Assembly: GCA_009602735.1 (NCBI GenBank)
Contig: WELA01009486.1
Location: 86,905-150,904 of the forward strand
Direction of reading: 5' to 3'
DNA from: Mesotaenium endlicherianum
Lineage: Eukaryota; Streptophyta; Zygnematophyceae; Zygnematales; Mesotaeniaceae
DNA: 64,000 nucleotides
The first letter of the stretch is position 1, and every line of letters begins with the position of its first letter. Below are positions 46,635-57,502 of this stretch, in pieces. Under the pieces are notes generated by a model that ran no database searches, was not told the origin of the DNA, and saw only the letters and a list, made by a program, of their open reading frames with translations. Both the position numbers and the translations under genes were made by a program.

Positions 46635-47486
46635 TCACGTAGTTGATGGTAATGGGAAGAGAAACGAATGCAGAAAGGGCACTCCTTTTCCAATATGCGG
46701 ACTATTTTGTACCACCTGGTAATTGGTAATTGTGCACTCATATTTACTGTTTTGACCCCTAGCTACAAGACCTTTCATCAAAGCTAAAATTACAACATCC
46801 TTGGATGTTTGTAACATGCTGCCCTCGCAACGTTCAACTTCCTTACTTTCCACTGGATGCCTGTTACGCTCCTGAATACAGAACCAATCATGGGCTTTAT
46901 CCTCCTCAGGAACCCTGGCTTTTGACTCCTCACGTTTTGTTACCAAAGCAGAAGCAACTTTGTCCCCTGTAGGCCCCATGTTAATATGCTCACCAGTGGC
47001 AAAGCTGCCTGACACTTCTGCTCCATATGACATTTTCGCATTTGCATTTGTAGCTGAAATCCCTTCTCCATCAAGCCCTGGCGCCTGCACTGCACGTGAG
47101 CTGAAGTTTTTGCCAACAAACCCAGCAAAACCCCCATCATCTATCCCAATCTGATAGGGGTTCTCTGTAAGAGGATTGGACTTGGCTTGCACAGGTCCAT
47201 CACTCCTCATTTCAACCTTCTCAAGGCAATGCCTTAGGAGCGCCTCTGCATCAGCATCATCTTCTTGTAAGACAGACTTTTGCACCTGGACTTGCTTATG
47301 CGCTTGATGATCTGCTGCCTGCCTAGTGACACGATACTGGGGAACCATGGCGAAAGCTGCTCCCCCTCTATCTCTGCGCTGCCCAGCTTCCCTGAAGTCT
47401 GTTGCTGTAATATCTCCAAAAAGCCGAGTTGCGATATCGTCCTTCACCAGCACCCACACCTGGGATGTTTCATCCCACAGCTGCAT
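46635..47486 (-). CDS. terminal exon of a candidate RPA1/MEIOB-like OB-fold gene
   Basis: A minus-strand exon opening after a good acceptor (GTGAGGTGTGCAG at 47487-47499) and open to a stop at 46635. It begins MQLWDETSQVWVLVKDDIA, then RLFGDITATDF, resembling the third OB-fold strand pair of RPA1/MEIOB-type proteins (Asp-x-Thr-Gly-x-x-x-Val...Ala-x-x-x-Leu-Gly). It closes with KYECTITNYQVV, resembling the last strand of that fold. Between them is a ~150-residue insert rich in Gly, Asp and Ser. The protein would bind single-stranded DNA. It is probably the 3' part of the gene whose other exons are at 49.7-51.7 kb; the link is inferred from strand, order and fold, and the family call is tentative. 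Confidence 0.45.
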   Translation of the reverse strand: MQLWDETSQVWVLVKDDIATRLFGDITATDFREAGQRRDRGGAAFAMVPQYRVTRQAADHQAHKQVQVQKSVLQEDDADAEALLRHCLEKVEMRSDGPVQAKSNPLTENPYQIGIDDGGFAGFVGKNFSSRAVQAPGLDGEGISATNANAKMSYGAEVSGSFATGEHINMGPTGDKVASALVTKREESKARVPEEDKAHDWFCIQERNRHPVESKEVERCEGSMLQTSKDVVILALMKGLVARGQNSKYECTITNYQVVQNSPHIGKGVPFLHSFLFPLPSTT

Positions 47487-48860
47487 CTGCACACCTCACA
47501 AAATCAGCACAACTATCAAGAAGCTCTAAGGATGTACATTAATCTGCCCAAAAGCACAGAACTCAGAGCATTCCCTTTCTAGCACTCCCATACTTCGAGC
47601 ACTGCACTCGCTCTCTGATTCTGTCGCCTTTGTTGCCTTTGACGTCCACTTGTAGATGAGTGCGAGTAAGGGGCACACGGAATACCTCCGTCGTGAAAAA
47701 TGACTGCAAGCAAGTCAGAGGCCGACACTTTGGTGACTGTGACAAATGGAAAAAGTCCTACTCATGATAAAGAACAGCAGCTAATTGAGGGCAAGAACAG
47801 ACTAAGTCAGCTGGAAAGTTTCAAACCTGATCGGCATCAACATAAAACCACTGGTTCGACACTCATCTAGGATGCTCCGTAGCCGGCTCGTGAGTGCCCT
47901 TCTGTGTTGCAACCACATGAGCACCCGTGTTCACCCGCACTGCCAGAGCACACGCCTTCGCATAGACTTTTGGCACGAGGAAGAAGACGCAAAGGAGAAC
48001 TTTTCAAAGCGACAGTGGCTGTGATGCGCCGCAGATGGTGGGACCTGTGCCATACCCAAAAGGGCCGATATATCCACGTCATGCTCCTGGCTGCTGCCAG
48101 CTTGCTGTGCTGTCCGCTCCTCGAGAGCGACAAGTGGCACTCGCATGGCCACTCTATCCTGCCACGTCCACGTCCATTCCATGAAAAAGAATCATCCCAT
48201 GTGAGATCCTTGCAGATGGTGATAGAATAACGCAGACTATAAGGACGAGTTGTCAAACCAGCCTCCTCTACCTGCCTTGTCTATGAGAGGGAGGGGCCAC
48301 CGTATATCAATTTTTAAACCCGTCGATGCAGCCTGCTGCAGCTCAAGGCCAGCCACACTTGCGTGCAGACCCATTGCGAGCCCCACGGCCTGGCGGAGGG
48401 AAGCCAAGGACGCCCCGTGATGAACAACAAGCATATCAGAGGCGCTGCACAAACAGATTGTACGCACATCCTTCAGACGGCAGCCACACCCACACTCATT
48501 CACACATACGTACAACCGAGACTTTTGCCGGCAGTCAAAGAGCGGTCGCGCACCTGTGAGGCTGCGACACGCTTCCGCACATGGAGCATCCGAAGGCCAC
48601 CAGCGAGGCCATGGCTGCTCGCCCCCTCTTGGTCGTGGTGCCCCTCGACGTCATCAGAGCCACGCCGTCTTGCCACCTGTCAGGTGCTGGTAGGCCGCCT
48701 GGATTCGGGAGGATAATTTGGCTGACCCAGGCTCCACAATTGACCACAGCTGGAGAAAAGCGAACATGACAAATTTAAAATGAGGGTGAGGGCGAGGGTG
48801 ACAGTGAGAGCGAGTGAGGGGGAAGGGGAAGGTGAGGGTGAGGGTCCCCGAGTTGGACGT
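47487..48860 (-). other. intron/exon region of the same minus-strand gene, unresolved
   Basis: Coding-like frames lie at about 48290-48440 (LRQAVGLAMGLHASVAGLEL) and 48670-48745 (after the acceptor TTTCTCCAG, with a GTGGCA donor). Two reading phases remain possible for the latter. I could not join these with confidence. 48781-48845 is a GAGGGT/GAGGGGAAG-type G-rich simple repeat. Confidence 0.25.
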
Positions 48861-48969
48861 GGCTGGCACCAGACGCTGAAGCAGTTTCTACGGCCAACAC
48901 AATCAACCTGAGCACAAACTGCAGGGGGTCCCTGAGCTCGCCCATAGCCTCAGCCTGCTTACAACAGAG
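48850..48969 (-). CDS. probable exon of the OB-fold candidate gene
   Basis: It begins after the acceptor GTTGTAAGCAG in phase 0, as required by the donor at 49748. It reads AEAMGELRDPLQFVLRLIVL, then AVETASASGASHVQLGD, an amphipathic helical segment. The 3' boundary is uncertain; a donor GTGCCA within it, near 48868, is possible. Confidence 0.35.
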
Positions 48970-49375
48970 ATCATGCCAGAGGCAGCACATACACGAGGAG
49001 GGCCCACGTGTGTTAGCAAACACTTAACCCCTCTTCCCCCCCTAGATGAAAACGAGTGGGTGTGCAGAACAGCAAGTGCGCGCGAGTGTCAAATCTGCTC
49101 TGATCCATCTGCGAGCGCGCCAGCTGTCAAGCAGGGAAAGCGCTGCCCAACCCCTGCAAGGTCCGCAAACGCCGCGTGGATTTTTGGAGGCAGGAGTGCG
49201 CAGGCACGCGCCCGCCTGGACGCAGTGGCACCACCTGGCGCCAGGCGCCCAGCGTCTCTGTCCCCAGGCGACATCCACTCCAGGCAGCACCTCACCCAGC
49301 ACAAGCGCACGGCAGGAAGAAAACACCACCACTTGGAGCACCAAGCTGAGCGAGCTGGCTCGACGGATATGTAAA

Positions 49376-49411
49376 GGAGGAGGAGGAGGAGGAGGAGGAG
49401 GAGGAGGAGGG
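49376..49411. repeat. (GGA)n microsatellite
   Basis: About eleven uninterrupted GGA/AGG units. Similar purine runs occur nearby; there is no coding significance. Confidence 0.9.
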
Positions 49412-49748
49412 GCTTGGCCTGGAAGTGGCGGGAGGGGGGTGGTGGTGGAGGAGCGTGCAAACATACGGGGGAGGAGACGTGGGAGAGGCCTGACCCACCT
49501 GGCTGCTGCAGGAGCCCCACGGCCTCAGCAAGCGACCGCACCCTGACTCTGGTTAACCGCACATCGCTGTGAATGCCGTCCGTGGGCTCCTGCTTGCCCC
49601 CCTCCCGGAGGTGCCACCTGGCAGCCTCTCCTCCACCTCCTCCTCCTGATGCAAGGTCACCCCCCCTGACTCCTCCTCCAACAGTCGTGGGGCCGTGCAG
49701 CCTGAGAGAGGGGAGGCCGGCGTTGGCTGCGCGCGTCACGTGGCTTAC

Positions 49749-49897
49749 AGGTGGCGGCTCGCACTCGCCCGCCGCCTCCGCGAGCCGCAGGAGCACTATC
49801 TGTGTGCTGGCTGCCCATTGCAGCACAGCCAACAGGCGCTGCCGCACGCGCGGGCCGGCCCGGCAGCTGTCGGCCAGCCCCTCGACGTCCTGTATGC
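49749..49897 (-). CDS. probable exon of the OB-fold candidate gene
   Basis: It starts after GACTGTGTCAG and ends before GTAAGC. Length 149 nt, taking up phase 1 from the exon at 50771-50872 and leaving phase 0. It reads GIQDVEGLADSCRAGPRVRQ, then RLLAVLQWAASTQIVLLRLA. Good splice signals and matching phase support it; the sequence itself is not recognised. Confidence 0.45.
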
Positions 49898-50099
49898 CTG
49901 ACACAGTCACAGCCACGCGAGTTGAGCTCATGGCTGGCTGGCTGGTTCGGCCTGTCCTCTTGACGGCAGACTTCTTGGATCTGCCCAATCTCATATGGGT
50001 GCCGTGCTTCAGGCGAAGAGAAAAACCACGTGGATCTTATGATTGCACAGGGGAATGTGAACGTGTGACACCATGTGCTGCTCACCAGCAGCATGTCAC

Positions 50100-50150
50100 A
50101 CACACCCACCCACCCACACACACACACACACATGCGCGCGCGCGCTCTCT
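50100..50150. repeat. (CA)n / (CG)n simple repeat
   Basis: CACCCACC, then a (CA)n run followed by GCGCGCGCGC. Low complexity, in an intron of the minus-strand candidate gene. Confidence 0.8.
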
Positions 50151-50407
50151 GCGTGCTCGTGCTCACCCCTGCCACCCTCCAACTGCCTGCAAAGCCTGCA
50201 GTTGCGCGCAAGGGTGCTAGTCATCTTGCAATGGCGGCGCAAGGCTGAGCCCTCATGGGCTGCTGGCGGCAGAAGGCACTGACTGATTGACTCTGCCCCA
50301 CGCCCGCACTGCCACCATCACCACCTGCAGCTGCCGGCCCGACTGTAACCTCCTGAGCCCCCCCTGAACGTATCCACAAACTCCTGTTCTCATGTGGGCC
50401 GGGCATC

Positions 50408-50705
50408 ACGCGCTCAGGCCTCGCAGCCCAGGGCTCAGGGCTCAGGGCGCAGGGTGCATCCGGGGCTTAAGGCCTACGCCTCTTGGCGAGGCTTAGGGCG
50501 CTTCTCTCAGAGGTGCGGGTTGCTCTCAGAGCGCAAAATGTATCTCAGAGATAAGTGTTCCTGACAGGGCTTAGCCCATGTCTCAGGAATCAGATCTTAC
50601 ATCAGAACTGAGGGATTGTCTCAGGGCTGAGGGTATGTTTCAGGCCTGAGGGTTAATTGCAGATTTCAGCTCACAGTGTACGGCTGAAGGATCCAGCAGG
50701 CTGAG
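50408..50705. repeat. degenerate CTCAGGGCT-type minisatellite
   Basis: Irregular repeats of a CTCAGGG/CTGAGGG core (for example GGGCTCAGGGCTCAGGG, then spaced copies to ~50700). The copies are diverged, so this is an old array. It lies between exons of the minus-strand candidate gene. Confidence 0.6.
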
Positions 50706-50770
50706 AGCAAGCAGGGTCGAGGTCTAAGGAACAGTCATCGGTCTGGATCACGACCCCAAGCGCGGCTTAC

Positions 50771-50872
50771 CGTCTGGGCCGAGGAGGTGGCGACACCTGG
50801 CGAGCAGCGCAACGTCGGAGTTGCGGTGCGTGCACGCCTCCACGCGCCCCCTGAACGTCTTGATCGCCATGT
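50771..50872 (-). CDS. probable exon of the OB-fold candidate gene
   Basis: It starts after CACATGGCAG and ends before GTAAGC. Joined to the previous exon (A|AC), it reads NMAIKTFRGRVEACTHRNSD, then VALLARCRHLLGPDG. With VGDVLFLA at the end of the previous exon, this gives the VGDVxxL...xK.FRGxVE pattern common where strands 3-5 of an OB-fold meet. Phases on both sides fit. Confidence 0.5.
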
Positions 50873-51590
50873 CTGCCATGTGGCGCGCGCCGACCGACGA
50901 ACGAAGAGGAGTCAGAAAGAGGACAAGCGACTAACAGGTCACACAGACACATGGCACGGGTCACGCCACCAACTGGTTGCGGCTCCGCACGTAGCTTAGT
51001 CCCTCTGGAGGGAGGCCACAGGGGCCACCTCCCACCCCCAAGCGACGAGGAAGCGTAGAAGCGCGCCTTGCTGCACGCTGCATGCTGCACCCACAAGCCT
51101 GGCAGGCGGGCATGCAGCGCGTGAGAGCCCGGGTGACAACTGCAGCATGTGACAGCACACACGCGCCATACCGTCCGCCGCGCAAGAGCAGCTGCGGGCT
51201 TGCTCTTGCATGCGTGTGTGTATGGGGGCCAGCCCCGCAGAGCGAGCCTGTCGCCGTCAAGCCTTGCTAGGACAGGGGCTGGCTACCTCGCAAGCTGCCA
51301 AAGACAAGTGGGCGACAGCTGCATGAGAGCAGACACGTCCGCCCACCAGCCCGGGCCTTTTCCATGGGCACTCAATGGTTAGCTGAAAGGGGGGGGAGCA
51401 AGCAAGCAAGCAGCCCCCTCTCCTCCCCATCCCCCTCCCTGCTTCAGGCTGCACTGCTGCTCTCCACTTTACGTCACCCGGTGGCCCTCGTGGGTCCGCG
51501 TGTCTGTCTCTGTGATTGTGCGCTGGGCATGACACGAAGAGGGAGAGATGAGGAAGGCGATCGGGAGAGGGGGAGGGGGGAGGTGCAGAC

Positions 51591-51744
51591 TGGCGAGGAA
51601 GAGGACGTCGCCGACGGCGAGATCCACGCGGCTCAGGCGGCCCCACAGGCACACGTCCACGTAGCTGCGCGTCTCGTCGCCCACCTTCAGCGCTGCCCTA
51701 GCTGTGACCCGCCCCTTGGCCGTCACCACCACCTGGCGCCTCAC
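51591..51744 (-). CDS. probable OB-fold exon next to the assembly gap
   Basis: Coming out of the poly-G edge of the gap it reads RRQVVVTAKGRVTARAALKV, then GDETRSYVDVCLWGRLSRVD and LAVGDVLFLA, with a weak donor GTCTGC. The alternation V-x-V-x-L-W followed by VGDVLFL is typical of an OB-fold ssDNA-binding domain (RPA1, MEIOB and SHLD2 types). The 5' end of the exon is lost in the gap. Confidence 0.45.
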
Positions 51745-52422
51745 CCCCCCCCCCCCNNNNNNNNNNNNNNNNNNNNNNNNNNNNNNNNNNNNNNNNNNNN
51801 NNNNNNNNNNNNNNNNNNNNNNNNNNNNNNNNNNNNNNNNNNNNNNNNNNNNNNNNNNNNNNNNNNNNNNNNNNNNNNNNNNNNNNNNNNNNNNNNNNNN
51901 NNNNNNNNNNNNNNNNNNNNNNNNNNNNNNNNNNNNNNNNNNNNNNNNNNNNNNNNNNNNNNNNNNNNNNNNNNNNNNNNNNNNNNNNNNNNNNNNNNNN
52001 NNNNNNNNNNNNNNNNNNNNNNNNNNNNNNNNNNNNNNNNNNNNNNNNNNNNNNNNNNNNNNNNNNNNNNNNNNNNNNNNNNNNNNNNNNNNNNNNNNNN
52101 NNNNNNNNNNNNNNNNNNNNNNNNNNNNNNNNNNNNNNNNNNNNNNNNNNNNNNNNNNNNNNNNNNNNNNNNNNNNNNNNNNNNNNNNNNNNNNNNNNNN
52201 NNNNNNNNNNNNNNNNNNNNNNNNNNNNNNNNNNNNNNNNNNNNNNNNNNNNNNNNNNNNNNNNNNNNNNNNNNNNNNNNNNNNNNNNNNNNNNNNNNNN
52301 NNNNNNNNNNNNNNNNNNNNNNNNNNNNNNNNNNNNNNNNNNNNNNNNNNNNNNNNNNNNNNNNNNNNNNNNNNNNNNNNNNNNNNNNNNNNNNNNNNNC
52401 CCCCCCCCCCCCCCCCCCCCCC
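51745..52422. other. assembly gap (643 N) between poly-C runs
   Basis: N from 51757 to 52399, with 12 C before and 23 C after. The gap probably results from a long C/G homopolymer or G-quadruplex-forming tract that stopped sequencing. It removes the upstream exons of the minus-strand gene. Confidence 0.95.
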
Positions 52423-53703
52423 GGGCGTGCACACGGATGCACATATACGCACACGCACACAAGCGCACAGGCACACGCGCACACGTGGACCCTTGTCTTG
52501 GCCGACTGGCTGGCTGGCTGACTGGCTGCTTGGCAGCTTAACCGACTGGCTGAACGGCTCACCGGCCGGTCGGCTGGTCAGATTCCTCTGGCCAGAAGGA
52601 GCAGAAGACGGTTGCATACCCTGGGCAGTGGCATGGTGTATTGGCTTATGTATGTGGATCTGCATGTGCCTGAGGCGTACTATTGGATGGTTGGGACACA
52701 CACTTCGAGACTGGCTGGCCTCGGCTACTTCCTTAGTGAGGAAGCCTTCGGTTTGCAGCTGAGCTGAGAGCGCAGGTGCGTGGAGTCGTGGCAGCTGCAC
52801 CTTGAGCTGAACGGCGTGCCACTGTGAGCTGCGAGGGTCAGGTGAGCACCAGCACTAGCCCCACGCTGTGCTGACATTGCGTGTCCGAGAAAGGGGGGAG
52901 CAGGTTCGTGGAAAGGCATGACCCTTGTCGCTGGTAGCTTGAAGAACGAAGCCCTACTCCTGGTGTGCGGCAAACGTCCCCCCAGGGATGGCCGGGCAGG
53001 AGGAACCTCAGGAGCACAAGGCATGACTGTAGTGCAAGACATCCACCAGCAAGAAGGTTGCCATCCTTCATAAAAAAGGGAGTGCTTCTCTGGTGCCAGC
53101 CATGCGGAGACTTCGACTCTGAACAGTGAAGGGGTCAGCGGTGCATAGCTATTGCCCTTGTAGTGCCTCGCCTGATGTTGTGAACATGGACCTGTCCTAT
53201 GGTGATCAAGGCCGCTGGTGCGGTCACTGTACTAGTACGTTGACCTGGTTGGAAGGTACATGGTGCGTAACACCACCGGCTCTCCTGAACCATTCTTCGT
53301 GTACATCTTACTGGTGGATCAGCCTGTATCAGTAAGTTTTAGCAGTGCAATCTTATTTGAACGCTCGTTTATTGGATATGCATACCTGGGAAGGAATAGC
53401 CTGTTGCACGAAGCAAACAAGCTGAACAGGCGAACCTTCATACTCCCCCACCGAGCGGAGCTCCACCAAGGGCCCACACCATGGCTGCCAGCTTATCTTC
53501 CGAGCAGCATCCATGTATCTGGTGTGTGGTCAACTTGTTGTCCAACACTAGTTCTTAAATACGCTTCTCACCTCGTGGCATTTTGAGAACATTAAATGCA
53601 GAACATTACTGTATACATGAGAAAGAGCTTTGTTCCTAAAAGAAATAATGGCTGCTGGACGTTATAGATTTATATAGTTAAAAATCATCTTTGTATCAAC
53701 TTG
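52423..53703. other. intergenic region, CA-rich repeat and unassigned frames
   Basis: It starts with a (CA)n/(CG)n repeat to about 52490 and a GGCTG-type repeat (CTGGCTGGCTGACTGGCTG) at ~52507-52530. A short frame ending VYILLVDQPVS before a GTAAGT (53332) could be an exon of an unrecognised plus-strand gene. Otherwise nothing is recognised. Confidence 0.4.
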
Positions 53704-53777
53704 GGCCTTTTAGCTCAGCTGGTTAGAGCGTCGTGCTAATAACGCGAAGGTCACAGGTTCGAGACCTGTAAGGGCCA
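53704..53777 (+). tRNA. tRNA-Ile (AAU anticodon)
   Basis: 74 nt without intron. The acceptor GGCCTTT pairs with AAGGGCC (one U-G), with discriminator A. D-arm GCTC...GAGC; anticodon stem TCGTG/CGCGA with loop CTAATAA, anticodon AAT (read as inosine-AU after editing); T-arm ACAGG-TTCGAGA-CCTGT. Box A (TAGCTCAGCTGG) and box B (GGTTCGAGACC) are intact. A damaged copy lies at 43545. Confidence 0.97.
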
Positions 53778-54142
53778 TCGCAGTGCGACAGTTGCGGTTG
53801 TACTTTTTCATTCGACGTTAACTACACCTTACCGTACATGATCCTGCTTAACGTGATGGGGTCGACACAATCGTGCTTTCTTTATTTATGTTCCAGGACT
53901 AGGCACGAAATGAACGGTGACCATCTGGTGCTTTTTCTGGCGTGTTCTACATCGTTTACTTCGTAGCATTCCACCTTCATTCATCCCAGTGAGCCAGTGC
54001 GGACTCCGCAAATCTTTGCGCCTCTTGCTCCGACGTGGTGCTCTTGCAATTTCCTCACAAAAGGCCTCAGGAAGTGTGCTTATTTGCAACACGGAATGAA
54101 GTTTATGGTGCATATATCTATATAGGCTTCACTAGCAAGTCC
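53778..54142 (+). other. upstream region of the SMN-like gene
   Basis: It contains the tRNA trailer and the probable promoter and 5' UTR of the gene at 54143. A TATATCTATATAG stretch lies at ~54112-54124. The frame is open upstream to an ATG at 54035, so a longer N-terminus cannot be excluded. Confidence 0.4.
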
Positions 54143-57100
54143 ATGGCTCGTGACGACATGGGGATAAGTCCCTGGGACGATAGAGTTCTAATCCGAGCGT
54201 TCGAGACCGCTGTTTCTAAGTATCTGGTAAGGCTATGTCTTTACTTGATGGCGTTTCACTGCTCCTTGTCGTACGCAGTATGGATTGGCTTTGAGTGTGT
54301 TTGTGCTGGCGCTCATCGTCAAGGTATTTAGACACGGTTCTAAATTCGTGCTTGAATTCCCATAAACTTTCTTATAAATTGAAGTTGACCTTTCGAGGGG
54401 GTTTTTTCAGCGCTGTTTATTTACATCAAAACGTGTATGTGTTCAGGTCATGCATGGACTGAAAACTGGGGAAGTTGAGCAGAGGAGTTCAGAACGGACG
54501 AGGAGTCAACAAAATGCTGGCAGCAACAAAGCCCCCCAGGGTACAGCTTCTTCTGGGGACAGCATTCAAGGGAGGTGCGTGCCAGCCTACCTCCGAGCAG
54601 CCCACTTATGTGCTTGTTTTATTTCTTATGACTGTGTGGATGGAGTCCCGTGTTGTCAAATGTCAGCAAGAGTGGCCCCTACATACGTCACCGCCTTTGC
54701 ATAGCTTGATGAGGTAGATCTGTGTAGTACGACACGAATCGTGGCTTCAAGAGCTAATTTTGCTCGACGCTTTTCTTTGACGTCATGCCGAGGCTCTCTG
54801 CATGCGTAGTCGCAGATGTGTCAGATACTAGCTGTCCTGACATGGCTGAGTGTCCTCAGCTGTGCCGAGACGCTGGTCCCTTGCACTGGCATGAGTGGAA
54901 ACCACCTATATACTGACGTCATAAAGAGAGTGCAAGCGAAAATGCGTCGTAAAAGCGGCACTTCCTTGGTGCTAGTATCTTAACAACAAAGCGAGAGAAT
55001 CTTGTGTGTGATACAGCCAAGTGTTAGCCAGCCAGGCGGAGCCATTGCCAGGGCAAGAAGCTGAGCTGCAGGAGCACCATGAGCAGGCCCCGCCCTCTGA
55101 ACCGACCGCTCAGCACACAGACATCAAGCAGCAGCAGCAGCAGGAGCCTTCCTCTTCTGCTCCCTCGTCTGCTGCTGTGACAGCAGCAGCGGCGCCCTTG
55201 AACTTCCCACCCACCCACGCCCCTGCCCCTGGTGCCTCTTCTACAGTAGAACCAGCACAAACACCTGCGACCACCGCTGGAGGAGCAGCAGCCACAGCTG
55301 CAGGAGTAGGAGGAGCAGGAGGAGCAGGAGGAGCACAAGCAGGAGCTGGAACAGGAGCAGCTACAAGTGTGGGACAGACAGAAGGGGAAGCACGAGCAGG
55401 TGGCGCCGCCAGCAGTGCTGCTGCTGGAAAGATGCCGGCTCTTGTCCCCTCTGGCAGCGCCCCACCAGAGGGCACCGTGGAGGCGTCGTCACAGCAGCAT
55501 GCAGCTCCAGGAGGGGGGGTGCCTGAGACCACCTGGCAGCAGGCAACGAGGCCCTATGGAGCATCAGGAGGGGGAGCCCCCTCCGTGGGACAGGACCACT
55601 ACTACAACGACAGCAGCTACTATTATGACGCTGCCCAGCAGCAGCAGCAGCAGCAGCAGTACTGGGGGTACTATCCGCAGGCCCCCTTCGGGGAGCAGCA
55701 CGCTGCGGCTCAGCAGCAGCCCTACCAGTACTACGCCTCTGCCCCGGCCACCGCAGCTGCTGCCGCTGCCGGCGCTGCTCAGTGGCATTACACCGCCGCG
55801 CAACAGCCTCAGGCTTACCATCATCTGCCATCGTACGCTCAGGCTTATGCTCAGGCTTATGCTCATGCTGCCGGAGCTGCTTATCCTTACCAGCACCCCC
55901 TCCAGGCCCCCTCCCAGGCAGATGCGGCTGCAGCTGTAGCTGCCGCTGAAAAGCCTCCTCCTACTACTCCATTGGCGCCGGCGCCAGCGCTGGCGGGCTC
56001 AGCACACACGCTTCATCCACAAGCGCCTGGCAGGGAGAGCACGCCTGCCGCCACTGCTACGGCCACCTGGCACGCGGGCCATCCAGACAGCGCCGGCGCC
56101 CCTTCCCATCGGACGTACCAACAGCAGCAGCCTGTGCCGCCATCACTGCCGGATGCTCAGGCTGCGCAGGCGGTAGGGGGTGGCGTTTGGGGGGACGCAG
56201 CAGGCGCAGGGGCAGGTGCAGCTTGGGGCGTGCATGAAATGACGATGCAACAGCACAGGTGCGCCTGTGCTGCTGCAGGGCACCAGTACCAGTTCATGCC
56301 CCCCCAGCTGAGCCACGGCCATCACCACCATTGCCACGCGTCTCATCCTCCTCCTCCACCCTGGGCGGCCTCCGCGCCATGTGGCAGCCACTGGGGACAC
56401 CACCACCAGCAGCCCGCCCCTCTCCCCTCCGGGCAACATTATTGGACGAGCCCGTGGGGCCCAATACAAGCGCCCGACCCGTGGTGGCCCCAGAGCCAGC
56501 ACCACCGCGCATGCGCTCACTCTGGACATGTCCTGGCGTACGGAGCAGCGCCCACCCCGCCTGCCTATCACAGTAATTACTGTTGCCACTTCCTGTCCCA
56601 CCACCCCCACCCTCCTCCTCCTCCTCCTCCTCCTCATTACCATCAGGAGCCTCGGGGGCAGTGGGAAGCACAGGCTCCGCCTGCGCCAGGGCCGTCGGAG
56701 GACTTGAGGCTGCCTGGCGAGGGGGGAGGAAAGGCACCTCTCTTGGAGGCAGAAGGTGGCCAGCTGGCGCCGTCAGGTGCTGCGGGTGCAACGAGTGTCA
56801 TGAAGGAGCTGGAGGGTCTGGTGTGCGATCAACTCAGGCAGGGGCTGCAGGCTGGCCTCCAGGTGTCGGCACGTGGCGAAGGTGCGCCCCCTTCTCTCTA
56901 AGGATTTCGTGCTCGCCATTCGTGGCCGTTTGCCTCTGACTAGTGTACACTTGCGCGGAGGTCTCCGCGGAGTAGCAGCTGCTTATGCCCGTTTTGCCAG
57001 CCTGCTTTGATGCGTGCAGGTGATTCAGCACGGGGGTGATTCGTGGGGTTGTATGCTTACAGCAGGTTGTGGTAACTTGGAGAGCTTTCAGCAGTTTCCC

Positions 57101-57502
57101 TCACGTGCTGGCAGGAGCTGGCCTGCTGCTAGGCAGGAGCACTCGGTGGCTGCTTGAGCAGTTCTGGGGACCAGGGGGAGACGCTGGGCCTGGGCAAAGT
57201 AGTGTGCACCCGCTAGCTGTCACTCCCCCGGCATGTGCTACTCAAAATGGAAGAAGTGGTCGTGCTGGGCGGCAGCAGTAAGGCGAGTACAGCAGCATCG
57301 CCCGCCCGAAGCAGGTGGATCTCAGCTAGCAATTGTTCTGAAGAACTTTGTGCTGAGGCATCTTGCCTCTGTGCTTGCTTGCGGCTTCTCTTCTGTGGCA
57401 GCAGGCTCTGGAGAAAGCGTGAAGGGCTGCAGCGGCGAGATGGCGGAGGCGCTCATTGCCTGGTATCAGGCAGGCGTTCGCACGGGGAGGTACTACTGCT
57501 AG
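54143..57502 (+). CDS. SMN: Survival Motor Neuron (SMN)-like protein, Tudor-less
   Basis: Exons are 54143-54226, 54447-54574, 55017-56881 and 57402-57502 (the last acceptor could also be 57405). Introns are GT-AG and all phases agree (0, 2, 1), giving about 725 aa. Residues 11-28, WDDRVLIRAFETAVSKYL, match the Gemin2-binding helix of SMN (animal form WDDTALIKAYDKAV; fission yeast WDDSELRNAFETAL). The C-terminus, LIAWYQAGVRTGRYYC, is a YG box (consensus WYxxGYxTGxYxG) used for oligomerisation; here GY is GV. The ~600 residues between are Gln/Ala/Pro/Tyr/His/Gly-rich, with poly-Q and a His-rich block, and no Tudor domain. SMN with Gemin2 loads Sm rings on snRNAs. The N-terminal choice follows the fission yeast protein, which also begins just before this helix. 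Confidence 0.72.

Noticed and set aside
49042-50220. Several long proline/histidine/threonine-rich frames on both strands
   Set aside because: They come from GGA, CA and CCT simple repeats and show no splice or domain support, apart from the exon at 49749-49897.
51364-52800. Very long open frames crossing 51757-52399
   Set aside because: They are open only because the gap is made of N; no coding claim can be made across it.
53260-53586. Plus-strand frame MVRNTTGSPEPFFVYILLVD before a GTAAGT
   Set aside because: It may be an exon, but no partner exon, start signal or family could be found; left as a remark in the 52423-53703 entry.
55024-56791. Long antisense frames over exon 3 of the SMN-like gene
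   Set aside because: They result from the high GC, low-complexity CAG/GCN repeats. The plus strand has matching splice phases and domain ends; the minus strand has neither.
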